From: an uncultured Akkermansia sp.
GTDB lineage: Bacteria > Verrucomicrobiota > Verrucomicrobiia > Verrucomicrobiales > Akkermansiaceae
NCBI GenBank assembly: GCA_947601655.1
Contig: CANQGG010000003.1
Coordinates: 18,857-82,856, forward strand
Direction of reading: 5' to 3'
DNA length: 64,000 nt
Shown here: positions 42,932 through 52,458 of the stretch, piece by piece
Position numbering within the stretch: the stretch's first letter is position 1
How the letters are laid out: every line of letters begins with the position of its first letter
Position numbers and translations under genes: made by a program
Notes under the pieces: model-generated
What the model was told of the DNA's origin: nothing
Seen by the model: only the letters and a program-made list of their open reading frames with translations
Database searches by the model: none

Positions 42932-44575
42932 TCAGCGTCTCTTCTCCGGCAATCCCTCGCGAATCTTGCGGATGATACTGCGAGCGAGGTCACGATCGCC
43001 GGTCAACAGGTAGGTCCGCGCATACTCCCGAACGGCCGAGCGGTATAAGCTTCCATCAGCGGAATCCAACGCCTTGCGCTGCTCCGGGGAGAATTCCTCT
43101 ATTGTTTTCACTATATCGCGAAAACGCCGGATTGCCGCTATATCTTCCCGATTGCTGCGCTGAAGCAACGCCAGCTCATAGTTAGCACGCAGCGCCTTGC
43201 CATCCGTCAGAGTGGGATAGGCCTCCTTAGCCGCGTTCAGGGACTGAACAGCCCACTTAATCGCCTCTGTGAGCTTCCCGGCAGTCGCGTGTATTTTTGA
43301 AATCTCAGCAGCAATGCTCGCCCGTTTTTGCAGGTCTTGCGGTGTAGCGTCCTGCTGCGTCTTCATCACGTCCCAAAGGCGCGCCAGAAGTTTCTCCCGC
43401 TCCTCTCCTTTCGCATGAGCAGCGAGGAAGGAAAGAGATGACATGAGCTCCTCCGGCGCAGTTTCATGGTCTGCAATGAATCGACAATCAGTCAGGGCTT
43501 CTTCCTCCGCTCCGCGAGCGATATTGGCCTTCGCACGCAAATGAGCGAGACGCAGTTGCAGCGCGAGATCTGCGGCGCCATAGTTCTCCGCAAAGGCCTG
43601 CGCTAGCGTTAGAGCCCTCGCACAGCCGGCATAATCGCCCATGCGTTCGCACAACTCACCGAGGAGCAGATAGCATTGTGGCAGCTTGTGCTCCTTATCG
43701 CCGTAGTCATGCAGAGCGTCACGGCAACGTTGCAACTTGAGTTCAATTTCTTTGAGGGCCGCCTGCTGCATGGCGGGATTATCCCTCAGAGCGATGGAAA
43801 CTTCTTCGAGCATAAGACGCGCCGTAGCGCGGCAGGCTGGCCATTTAGCCTGCTCCAGCACATTGCGCACCAGTTGCAGCGGATGCTCCTTGATGGTGCT
43901 CATATCCGCACGCTGCATCTGAAGATCCGCCACCTCCGATGCGAGTTCCGGAGATGTAAAACGAGCCAGCACCGCCGGAGCATCCAGTCTTGAGATCGCT
44001 TTCACAGCTCCCTCCGGATTGCTCATTTTTGCACAGCTTTCCGCCGTGCGACGGATGGAACGCAGGAGAAGAGGGGCTTCCTCCGGACGATTCAGGGTAT
44101 CATCTTGTATCCTGGTATCAAGCCGGAGCTGCAGTTCGTAATCCCCACGCCGCAAGGCCTCGGTAGCGACACGCTCCATATCAGCTAGCGACATCAGATT
44201 CTCCACTTCCGGAAGAAGCTTGAGAGCCTCATCCCATTCTCCCTTATCCAACAGGTTATTCACGAGCACCCGGAGAAAATGGCGCCGCGTCGTATCGTCC
44301 TTGATCCAACCTAGTCGAACCCGATGATTGGCGGCCAAATCCAGCAGCTGAGCCTTGTCGCCGGAGAGATCTGTCAGCAGATTAGCGAGGTTTGCGTTCG
44401 CTTCGCTGTTATCCGGCACGTAAATGGTTTTACCTTCAAAGTAGACGCGGATAGCCTCGCCTTTTGCCCAGAGGAACCAGAAGAGACAAGCAGCGAGAAC
44501 AAAGCTGAGCGCTGCAATGGGAAAAGTATAGTTGACGTTGCGGGAGTTGCGATGATGGCGATATCTGCGATTCAT
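42932..44575 (-). CDS. Membrane-anchored TPR-like repeat protein
   Basis: N-terminal TM; alpha-helical repeats rich in A/L/E. Confidence 0.65.
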   Translation of the reverse strand: MNRRYRHHRNSRNVNYTFPIAALSFVLAACLFWFLWAKGEAIRVYFEGKTIYVPDNSEANANLANLLTDLSGDKAQLLDLAANHRVRLGWIKDDTTRRHFLRVLVNNLLDKGEWDEALKLLPEVENLMSLADMERVATEALRRGDYELQLRLDTRIQDDTLNRPEEAPLLLRSIRRTAESCAKMSNPEGAVKAISRLDAPAVLARFTSPELASEVADLQMQRADMSTIKEHPLQLVRNVLEQAKWPACRATARLMLEEVSIALRDNPAMQQAALKEIELKLQRCRDALHDYGDKEHKLPQCYLLLGELCERMGDYAGCARALTLAQAFAENYGAADLALQLRLAHLRAKANIARGAEEEALTDCRFIADHETAPEELMSSLSFLAAHAKGEEREKLLARLWDVMKTQQDATPQDLQKRASIAAEISKIHATAGKLTEAIKWAVQSLNAAKEAYPTLTDGKALRANYELALLQRSNREDIAAIRRFRDIVKTIEEFSPEQRKALDSADGSLYRSAVREYARTYLLTGDRDLARSIIRKIREGLPEKRR

Positions 44576-44605
44576 AAGGAGATGATGAAGTACGTATTAA
44601 CGAGA

Positions 44606-46222
44606 TTATGAAGGACCATGGGCATCCTGTTCCTCCTGCGGTTCCTGTCCGAGCATGCTCCGGCAATATTTGATTTGGCTTTCTATCTCTTCCTGCTGCA
44701 TGCGGTCAATTTCCGGCACGAGAGGGAGCAATTTCTCCCACACATCACAGGCATCCTCCCATTTCTGCGCCTGCATGAGGACAGTCGCCTGCCCGGACAG
44801 AGCCTCATGGTACAGTGGATGATCCATTGGTAGAACTTCAACGGCCTTCGCGTAGAGAGCAGCGCTTTTCATCAGACTCTCCTCGCGTTCATAGCATTGC
44901 GCCTGCAACAGGTAAAGAGATCCGAGAATCCCCTTACGATCCGGAGTATGGCGCAGACGGAGCCGAATGCATTCTTCCACAGCATCTGTCGCCCCTTCCG
45001 GATTGCCCAGCGCGAGACAGCTGCGCGCAATACCCTCCAACGGCGACATGCGCAGCAAAGGATGATCGGGCGGGTTTTGTTCGAGCTGTTTCCTGAACAA
45101 TGCCAGAGAGTGCTCATAGCGTTGAATCTGGTAAAGAGCCCACGCACGACAATTAGTGATGCGTGCATGCAACAGACAGTGCTCGGGCAATGCATCGCGC
45201 AGTTCAGCATCTGCGCGTTCCAGGAGCACAAGCGCCGCATGAGTGCGGCGGTATCTGAGGGCGGATTGTGCGAGCGTCTCCAGCGCCAACGCGCGGAAGC
45301 AGCGCGCGCCGGTCGTCATCTCCCCCGACAATTTCTGAATGCCTGTCTTGATGAAGTCTAAAGCATCCTCATCCTCTCCGAAGAGGCGATGAGCACAACC
45401 CAGGTAAATATTCAGCGCTGCAGAACAAGAAGCGGCTCGCTCGGCGGGGTACCGATCGAGGAATTCACGAAGTCGACGACGATTGATCGTGCGCTGTTGG
45501 GCATCTGCCGGGGAAGTCAGGGCAAGATCGGGGTCAAGCAGCAACAGCTCGTGCAGCAGTCCCATCTCTGCCGGCATGGATTCAAACTTCTGCGCAAGCT
45601 CGTCAACAAATCGGATATCCTCCCCGTAGTCCCCGCAACCAATGGCAAGCAGCAGCGCATGCTCCCGCAGTACTTCCTGCGCAAACTCCGGGGAAGTCGT
45701 ACTCCGCTGCGCTGCACGGTAATAATTCCGGGCGTTGTCCCAATCTCCTTCGCGCAACAGAGCACGCGCCATAGTGAGCAGCCGCCGCGCGCCAATCTCA
45801 TCACTCTCCGGATTGGCAGGCAGGATGCGAAGCACCGTCTCCTTAACCTCCGCAAAACGCCCACGACGGATGATCTCCGCCACAAGTCGCCATGTCAACT
45901 CCTTGCGCCGCATAGCATCCGGAATCTTCTGCTTCTCCCCATCCCTCTCCGCGCGCAGAGCCGAGAGCAGACTTTCATCGTCGGCATCCGGCAAGCGCAG
46001 CGTTGCCACAAGCGCCTCCTCCCTCTCGTCATGCTCCTCCTCCAACCCGGTTCCCAATCCGACCACCAGAAGAATGGCCAGAAAGACGAAGGTTGCTACA
46101 ATGCCGAGGCAAAACAAAACGAGTCCACCACTCACGCTCAGAAACAGGCGTCTCTTCCCGGCGCCACGGGGAGAACTCGCCGTGAGACCTTCGGAATCTT
46201 TGCCGGTTGGAGGGACAGACAT
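44606..46222 (-). CDS. Membrane-anchored TPR-like repeat protein
   Basis: N-terminal TM LFLSVSGGLVLFCLGIVATFVFLAILLVVG; TPR-like helices. Confidence 0.65.
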   Translation of the reverse strand: MSVPPTGKDSEGLTASSPRGAGKRRLFLSVSGGLVLFCLGIVATFVFLAILLVVGLGTGLEEEHDEREEALVATLRLPDADDESLLSALRAERDGEKQKIPDAMRRKELTWRLVAEIIRRGRFAEVKETVLRILPANPESDEIGARRLLTMARALLREGDWDNARNYYRAAQRSTTSPEFAQEVLREHALLLAIGCGDYGEDIRFVDELAQKFESMPAEMGLLHELLLLDPDLALTSPADAQQRTINRRRLREFLDRYPAERAASCSAALNIYLGCAHRLFGEDEDALDFIKTGIQKLSGEMTTGARCFRALALETLAQSALRYRRTHAALVLLERADAELRDALPEHCLLHARITNCRAWALYQIQRYEHSLALFRKQLEQNPPDHPLLRMSPLEGIARSCLALGNPEGATDAVEECIRLRLRHTPDRKGILGSLYLLQAQCYEREESLMKSAALYAKAVEVLPMDHPLYHEALSGQATVLMQAQKWEDACDVWEKLLPLVPEIDRMQQEEIESQIKYCRSMLGQEPQEEQDAHGPS

Positions 46223-46244
46223 CGCTGCAATAAAAAGAGGGCAG

Positions 46245-47468
46245 TTATGCGCCTTGCTCCAGATGGAAAGCGGCGTGCACAGCGCGGGCAGCGCGCTCTA
46301 CATCCGCCGCTTCCACGGTGGTAGAGATGCGGATTTCAGAGGTAGCGATCATGCCGGTTACAATGCCGGCATCTGCCAATGCACGGAACACGGTGGCGGC
46401 AACTCCGGAATTCGACCGCATACCCACACCCACCACAGAGAGTTTCGCAAGTCCGGCTTCAGTCTCCAATCGCGCCCCGGGTCCCAGCATTGGGAGTACT
46501 CCCTTCAGCGCAGCCTGAGCCGCTCCAAGTTCGCTCATGTTCATGGTGAATGATTGGCGGGCTCGCCCATCGTGGGCAGTGTTGGCCACAATCATATCGA
46601 TATTGATTTCCGCTTCGGCAAGCGCAGTGAGGATGATGGCGGTATATGCGACGGGAGCGGTAATGCCCGAAACCGTTACGCGTGCCTGGTTGCGCTCGAT
46701 GGAGATGCCCCGCACGGCCAGGGACTCCATAGCGGAATTTTCTTCTTGTACGATGGTACCCGGATTATTGTTCATAGAATTTCGCACTTCAAATATCACG
46801 CCATACTTTTTCGCAAGCTCAACAGAGCGTGCCTGCATGACCTTCGACCCGCTGGATGCCATTTCCAGCATTTCCTCGTAGCTCAGACAGGGTATCTTAC
46901 GCGCCTCTTTGACCACCCGGGGATCGCAGGTATAGACCCCATCCACATCCGTGTAGATACGGCAAATATCGGCCTTCACCGCAGCGGCCAGCGCAATGGC
47001 AGAAAGATCTGATCCGCCACGCCCCAGCGTATGGATATCACCATCTTTTGCAATACCCTGAAAACCCGCGCACACAACGATTTTCCCTTCCTCAAGCGCC
47101 TCAAAAATTTTTTCCGGCGATATAGAACCGATACGGCCCCGGGTATGGGATCCGTAAGTGCAGATGCCCGCCTGGGCGCCGGTGAAACTGACAGCGCTTC
47201 CTCCCATGTCCGCTATCGCCATACAGAGCAAGGCCACGGACTGCTGCTCACCGGTGGAAACGAGCATGTCGAGTTCACGCTCCGGCGGATTTTCCATGAC
47301 TTGGTGCGCCAACCCTATCAATTGATCCGTCACGCCGCTCATGGCGGAAATCACGGCCACAACCTGATTCCCGTCGCGCTGGGTATCGATGAGTCGGCGC
47401 GCCACGTTGCGAATGCGATCAATCGTCCCCACCGAAGATCCTCCATACTTCTGTACTACGAGTGCCAT
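46245..47468 (-). CDS. lysC: Aspartate kinase
   Basis: MALVVQKYGGSSVGTIDRIRNVARRL; GRGGSDLSAIALAAAVKADICRIYTDVDGVYTCDPR; ACT domains. Confidence 0.95.
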   Translation of the reverse strand: MALVVQKYGGSSVGTIDRIRNVARRLIDTQRDGNQVVAVISAMSGVTDQLIGLAHQVMENPPERELDMLVSTGEQQSVALLCMAIADMGGSAVSFTGAQAGICTYGSHTRGRIGSISPEKIFEALEEGKIVVCAGFQGIAKDGDIHTLGRGGSDLSAIALAAAVKADICRIYTDVDGVYTCDPRVVKEARKIPCLSYEEMLEMASSGSKVMQARSVELAKKYGVIFEVRNSMNNNPGTIVQEENSAMESLAVRGISIERNQARVTVSGITAPVAYTAIILTALAEAEINIDMIVANTAHDGRARQSFTMNMSELGAAQAALKGVLPMLGPGARLETEAGLAKLSVVGVGMRSNSGVAATVFRALADAGIVTGMIATSEIRISTTVEAADVERAARAVHAAFHLEQGA

Positions 47469-47478
47469 AAAATGTAAG

Positions 47479-48804
47479 TCAATCGTTCGTTCCCATACGT
47501 TCAATGCGCAGCACCATCGGCTTATCCAACACTGTCCCAAGCTCCTGTATCTCCGTCAGAGCGCTCTCCAGTCGCCCGAAATTGCAAGCGTAAAGCATAA
47601 AGACAAGGTAATTCCAGTGCTGCCCTTTTTCGTCATCTGCCCCATCTCTGGAGGTGATGGCGGAAATGCCGATGTCGTGCTTGGCGAAGAGAGCGGAGAT
47701 GGCGGCAATGACGCCGTGACAATCCTTCACCCGAAAACGCACGTAGTAGGGAGTGACCGTCTCCTGCGCGGGGAGCACTCGCATTGCCTCCGCATACGGA
47801 TGAAAACCTGTATGATAATCCGGCAGACGACATTCTCGCATCGCCAGCACCACATCCCCTAAAACAGCGCTCGTCGTGGGATTCTTCCCTGCCCCGCGTC
47901 CGTAGAAAATGGTCTCGCCCACAATGTCGCCGCTCACGGCTATGGCGTTGAAGACCCCTTCCACCTTCGAGAACAGATGCGTCTGCGGCACAAAGCTCGG
48001 CTGCACGCGCAGCTCCAACGCTTTCTGCTGCGCATGACGTTTGATAACAACTAGAAGCTTAATCGTGTAGTCAAGCTGCCTTGCAAACTGGATATCCACA
48101 GGCTCAATGCTCTCAATACCCCGAACCGCTACCTTGTCCGGACTCAGCGGCGTGCCATACGCCAGCATCGCGAGGATAAGCGCCTTGTGAGCAGCATCCC
48201 ATCCGTTAATGTCCAGCGTGGGATCGGCTTCGGCATAGCCCAGCATCCGCGCCTCTTCCAACGCCTGGCGGAAAGGCAGCCCTTTCTTTTCCATCGCGGT
48301 AAGGATGTAGTTGCTCGTTCCGTTGATGATGCCGACGATTGAATCGACTCGGTTACAGATGAGGGAAGTTTGCAAACTCTGAACAATCGGGATTCCTCCG
48401 CCGCAGGACGCCTCGAAATACAGCGGTACACCTCTTTCCTGCGAAAGGCGGAACAACTCGCTGCCATGTTCAGCCAGCAACGCCTTGTTGCCCGTCACCA
48501 CAGGTTTTCCCGCTTCCAAAGCCGCGCGCACCAGATCGTGCGCCTCCTGCGTTCCTCCGATGAGTTCGATAATGATGTCGATTTTTTCGTCCGCCACCAG
48601 ATCCCTCCAATCCCTCGTCAACACCCCCGGCGCCACTTCCACCTCGCGCGACTTGTTCAAATCGCGTACCGCAATGCGCCGCACGTCATACGATATCTGA
48701 GCACGAGCCTCCAGGAGGCTCCTATTGCGCAACAGAGCCTCATACACGCCGGTTCCCACCGTTCCTAGTCCGGCTAATCCGATTTGCAGTCTGTCCTCAA
48801 TCAT
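47479..48804 (-). CDS. hom: Homoserine dehydrogenase
   Basis: IGLAGLGTVGTGVYEALL; GTSNYILTAM; C-terminal ACT; adjacent to lysC. Confidence 0.95.
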   Translation of the reverse strand: MIEDRLQIGLAGLGTVGTGVYEALLRNRSLLEARAQISYDVRRIAVRDLNKSREVEVAPGVLTRDWRDLVADEKIDIIIELIGGTQEAHDLVRAALEAGKPVVTGNKALLAEHGSELFRLSQERGVPLYFEASCGGGIPIVQSLQTSLICNRVDSIVGIINGTSNYILTAMEKKGLPFRQALEEARMLGYAEADPTLDINGWDAAHKALILAMLAYGTPLSPDKVAVRGIESIEPVDIQFARQLDYTIKLLVVIKRHAQQKALELRVQPSFVPQTHLFSKVEGVFNAIAVSGDIVGETIFYGRGAGKNPTTSAVLGDVVLAMRECRLPDYHTGFHPYAEAMRVLPAQETVTPYYVRFRVKDCHGVIAAISALFAKHDIGISAITSRDGADDEKGQHWNYLVFMLYACNFGRLESALTEIQELGTVLDKPMVLRIERMGTND

Positions 48805-48951
48805 CTGCGCGCGGATTATACGCCCTTCTCTCCCAGAAATCAAGCCTTCCGTATATCCTTCCATGGCAAAAGCGCCTGACGTGTGCAATTATCGCGAAGA
48901 AGGAAAAGGGACATGGGGTGCGACCCATTGAGATTATTTTGAATAGCGGTC

Positions 48952-49220
48952 AGGGCAAACGCATTTGAGAGAAGTGAAGCAGCAGAGAACATCGTGTAAT
49001 GTGCCATAGATCGTGTACCATGTAAGGAATTTGGCGAGCTCTGCTCGCGAAGCTGCGAAGCGAGAGCAAGCCGAATTTCCTAATCGGCGCAGCTTTGGGA
49101 GCGGAAAGGTTTTTGGATAAGCTGAGCAGTCTTGTAGCCCTGATGTTGCAAAAAACGGCACAGAGCGCACATTATCAATACATGGTACACAGGAAAACGC
49201 ATTCCCGATGCTTTTGCCCT
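48952..49220. repeat. MITE-like element El6 with 9-bp target site duplication GAATAGCGG
   Basis: AGGGCAAACGCATTTGAG ... GCTTTTGCCCT; flanks 48941-48949 and 49221-49229 both GAATAGCGG. Confidence 0.9.
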
Positions 49221-49238
49221 GAATAGCGGCAAAAAAAA

Positions 49239-49267
49239 TCGACAACAGTTTGCGTATGCGGTAGAAT
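49239..49267 (+). promoter_or_regulatory. sigma70-like promoter
   Basis: TCGACA-N17-TAGAAT; ATG 49275. Confidence 0.55.
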
Positions 49268-49274
49268 GGAGAGG

Positions 49275-50084
49275 ATGATGAAATGGCTCGTTCATATTTT
49301 CTTTCTGCTCGCCGTGATTGCACTGGTGGCTCTGCGTAGTGTGGGGGGAGAAGCTATTGCAAACAAGGCGGATTTGTGGATTTTTGTGGTGTGTATCACC
49401 GTGACGGTTGTGGATGCGGCGTTGGCGATTGCTGCGTCATTCACACAACGTCCCGTTCTGGATAAAACAGTGTGGGCTTGTACATTTTTCGTGTTGGGGT
49501 GTGCCCTCTGGGCAGTGCGAATGTTCCCCCCCGACGGAGAAGAAGACATGTACAACAAAATTCGACAGCAGGAAAACAATCCTTACGTGCAGGATGAAGA
49601 GGGGGAAACTCTCTTTACGCGGGCGGCAGCTCTCGGAAAGGACAAGGAATTGCGGCGCATGATTCAGCAGCAGGCCCCGACAATGAATCAGCTCATCGAG
49701 GCAGGTTATCGCGCGGCAGAGGGCAATCACGTCGCTGTCCTGGAGGAACTGGCGCGCGTGGGGCTGAGTGCTTCCGCCGCCCGGGACGGAACGCCTCTTC
49801 TGCATGCTGCTGCTCAATATGGAAGATGCGACGCCATACGATGGCTCATCATGCGAGGTGCTGCCGCGAATGGGCGAGACGCCGATGGAAGCACTGCTCT
49901 CATCCAGGCGGCGCAGAGCGGAAGCGTTGCAGCGGTGCGTTTACTTCTGGAATTAGGGGCGGATACCAAGTTGCGCGACGCGACAGGCCTGCGCGCAGAA
50001 GATTACGCTCGCGACAGAGAAATGTACAACCTGCTTGCTCCCCCCGCCAATCCTGACGCCGCTCCGTCTCAGCAATCTTTCTGA
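49275..50084 (+). CDS. Small ankyrin-repeat membrane protein
   Basis: Two N-terminal TM segments; GTPLLHAAAQYGRCDAIRWLIMRGAAANGRDADGSTALIQAAQSGSVAAVRLLLELGAD. Confidence 0.8.
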   Translation: MMKWLVHIFFLLAVIALVALRSVGGEAIANKADLWIFVVCITVTVVDAALAIAASFTQRPVLDKTVWACTFFVLGCALWAVRMFPPDGEEDMYNKIRQQENNPYVQDEEGETLFTRAAALGKDKELRRMIQQQAPTMNQLIEAGYRAAEGNHVAVLEELARVGLSASAARDGTPLLHAAAQYGRCDAIRWLIMRGAAANGRDADGSTALIQAAQSGSVAAVRLLLELGADTKLRDATGLRAEDYARDREMYNLLAPPANPDAAPSQQSF

Positions 50085-50094
50085 GAATCAGACC

Positions 50095-50409
50095 TCATTC
50101 TTCCGTGTGCTCAAGTCCGAGCTCAAGAATTTTCTGCACGTGATCGTCTGCCAGGGTGTAATAGATATTCTTTCCCATGCGGCGAGTACGAACCAAATGA
50201 CTCTGCCTCAATATTTTAAGTTGATGCGAAACAGCGGGAGCTGTCATGCTGAGTTGCTCGGCAAGATGGGTGACGCACAACTCGCCCTGGTGCAGCGCCC
50301 ATAGGACTTTCAAGCGCGAGCTATCGCCGAACACCTTGTAAAAGTCTGCGAGATCGCAGATCTTTTCTTCCGGAAGCATTTCCTTTGTGATCTTGCAGCA
50401 GTCAGCCAT
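50095..50409 (-). CDS. ArsR-family transcriptional regulator
   Basis: KVFGDSSRLKVLWALHQGELCVTHLAEQLSMTAPAVSHQLKILRQSHLVRTRRMGKNIYYTLAD. Confidence 0.9.
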   Translation of the reverse strand: MADCCKITKEMLPEEKICDLADFYKVFGDSSRLKVLWALHQGELCVTHLAEQLSMTAPAVSHQLKILRQSHLVRTRRMGKNIYYTLADDHVQKILELGLEHTEE

Positions 50410-50418
50410 AAGTGTAGT

Positions 50419-50461
50419 GAGTATACTCTTCTCTCATACTCCGGTGGCGCTTAAATGTCAA
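50419..50461 (-). promoter_or_regulatory. Promoter plus palindromic operator of arsR-like gene
   Basis: Minus TTGACA-N17-TATGAG; perfect palindrome GAGTATACTC between -10 and ATG. Confidence 0.6.
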
Positions 50462-50556
50462 GGTAAATCCGGACAGATTCCTCCGTAATCACCATCCGTG
50501 TCAAGGGAAGAGGAAGAGCGCCGATTTCATCCGCGCCGTACGTACTCGAAAGCTCC

Positions 50557-50585
50557 TTGACTACGCACGGGCGACGACCTACAAT
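50557..50585 (+). promoter_or_regulatory. sigma70-like promoter of htpG
   Basis: TTGACT-N17-TACAAT. Confidence 0.6.
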
Positions 50586-50613
50586 GGGCGCAGGAACGAA
50601 TTTGATCAAAACT

Positions 50614-52446
50614 ATGGAAAAACAACCATTTCAGACGGAAGTAAGACAACTGCTCGATATTGTCATCCATGCGTTTTACAGCGATCGCGAGGTTTTTGTA
50701 CGTGAGTTGATTTCCAACGCATCAGACGCTTCCGAGAAGCTGCGACTCAAGCAACTGACCGGGGCGGCAATCCACCAGCCTGAACGCGAACTGCGTCTGA
50801 GCATCACGACTGACGAAGAAAAGCACACGTTGACGATCGCCGACGCCGGCATCGGCATGACCCGCGAGGAGGTCGTGGAGTTCCTCGGCACAATTGCCCA
50901 CTCCGGCACAAAGAAATTCCTCGAAATGGTCAAGGAGACGCAGGGTGACACGCAGAATCTCATCGGGCAGTTCGGTGTTGGGTTCTACAGCGTGTTCATG
51001 GCGGCAGAGGAAGTGGAAGTAACCACTAGGTCCTGGGAACCGGATGCCAAACCGGTGCGCTGGATAAGCAATGGTGAAGAGGGCTATTCGCTGGATGAGG
51101 CGCCGGAGGATACGCCGCGCGGCACGAGCATCCTCATCCATCTCAAGACGGATGCGCACGACTTCGCCAAACCGAACCGCCTGCGCTACATTGTCGAAAA
51201 ATACAGCAACTTCATCGGTTTCCCCATCGACTTCAATGGCGAGCACCTCAACACCGTGCAGGCTATCTGGATGAAGAGTAAAAAAGACGTGAGCGAAGAG
51301 GATTACGAAGCCTTCTACAAATTCATTGCCCACACGGATTCCGCTCCTCTCACCCACATGCACTTCAACGCAGATGCTCCCATCGTGCTGAACTCCGTGC
51401 TTTTCGCGCCGTCGGATAACCCGGAGAGCATGGGCTTCGGACGCTGCGAGCCGAATGTGTCTCTATACTGCCACAAGGTGCTCATCGACAGCAAACCGGA
51501 AAACCTGTTACCGGAGTGGCTGCGCTTCCTCTCCGGCGTGGTGGATAGCGAAGATCTGCCGCTGAACATTTCCCGCGAGATGCTGCAGGACAACTCCCTC
51601 CTGCGCCGCATCGCCGGCACCATCACCAAACGCTTCATCAAGCACTTGGAAGATCTTGCGAAGGATCATGCTGACAAGTACGAAATCTTCTGGAGGCAAT
51701 TCAGCCGATTCATCAAGGAGGGCATCGTCACATCCTGGGAACATAAGGATGCCCTTGGCAAACTGCTCCGATTTGAATCCACCTTCACCGAGCCCGGCAA
51801 AATGACGTCCTTTGCAGATTACATCAGCCGTATGAAGGAGAATCAGAAGGACATTTACGTGCTCTTCGGAGAATCCCGCGCCCAGTTGGAGAGTTCTCCC
51901 TACCTCGATCCTCTGAAGGCTCGCGGTTTCGAGGTCATCTTCCTGACCGACGGCGGAGATCAATTCGTAGTGGACAGTCTGATGAAGGTAGAGGAGAAGG
52001 AAATCAAATCCATCTCTCGCGCCAACTTGGATCTGCCCCCACTTGAGGCTCAGCCTGACGCCCCGGGGTTGGATGAAGCGCAGACGAAAAAACTCACCGA
52101 ATGGTTGGCAGATATTTACAAGGACAAACTCGGCAAGATCAGCGTCGGTGACCGTGTGACCACTGCCCCGGCCGTAGCTCTGCAAGATGAGCATGACCTC
52201 TCCCCGGATGTGAAAGCCTACCTGAAGGCAATGGGGCAGACTGTGCCGGAAACGCACCCGCTCGTGGAGTTCAACCCCCACCATCCGCTCGTGCTCAAGC
52301 TGGCGGAGCTGCAAGAAAAGGATGAAGATCTCTCCAGACTTCTGGCGGATCAGATCATTGATACGGCCCTGTTGCGCGCCGGATTCCTAGATGACCCATC
52401 CAGACTCGCCCGCACCACGGAAGCGCTTGTAGAAAAGCTCATGTAA
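50614..52446 (+). CDS. htpG: Molecular chaperone HtpG (Hsp90)
   Basis: MEKQPFQTEVRQLLDIVIHAFYSDREVFVRELISNASDASEKLRL; GQFGVGFYSVFM. Confidence 0.96.
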   Translation: MEKQPFQTEVRQLLDIVIHAFYSDREVFVRELISNASDASEKLRLKQLTGAAIHQPERELRLSITTDEEKHTLTIADAGIGMTREEVVEFLGTIAHSGTKKFLEMVKETQGDTQNLIGQFGVGFYSVFMAAEEVEVTTRSWEPDAKPVRWISNGEEGYSLDEAPEDTPRGTSILIHLKTDAHDFAKPNRLRYIVEKYSNFIGFPIDFNGEHLNTVQAIWMKSKKDVSEEDYEAFYKFIAHTDSAPLTHMHFNADAPIVLNSVLFAPSDNPESMGFGRCEPNVSLYCHKVLIDSKPENLLPEWLRFLSGVVDSEDLPLNISREMLQDNSLLRRIAGTITKRFIKHLEDLAKDHADKYEIFWRQFSRFIKEGIVTSWEHKDALGKLLRFESTFTEPGKMTSFADYISRMKENQKDIYVLFGESRAQLESSPYLDPLKARGFEVIFLTDGGDQFVVDSLMKVEEKEIKSISRANLDLPPLEAQPDAPGLDEAQTKKLTEWLADIYKDKLGKISVGDRVTTAPAVALQDEHDLSPDVKAYLKAMGQTVPETHPLVEFNPHHPLVLKLAELQEKDEDLSRLLADQIIDTALLRAGFLDDPSRLARTTEALVEKLM

Positions 52447-52458
52447 TCATCGCGGCGC

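Noticed and set aside
49526-49532. C7 run inside the small ankyrin gene
   Set aside because: Shorter, well inside the ORF and in frame as sequenced; no paralogous evidence for switching
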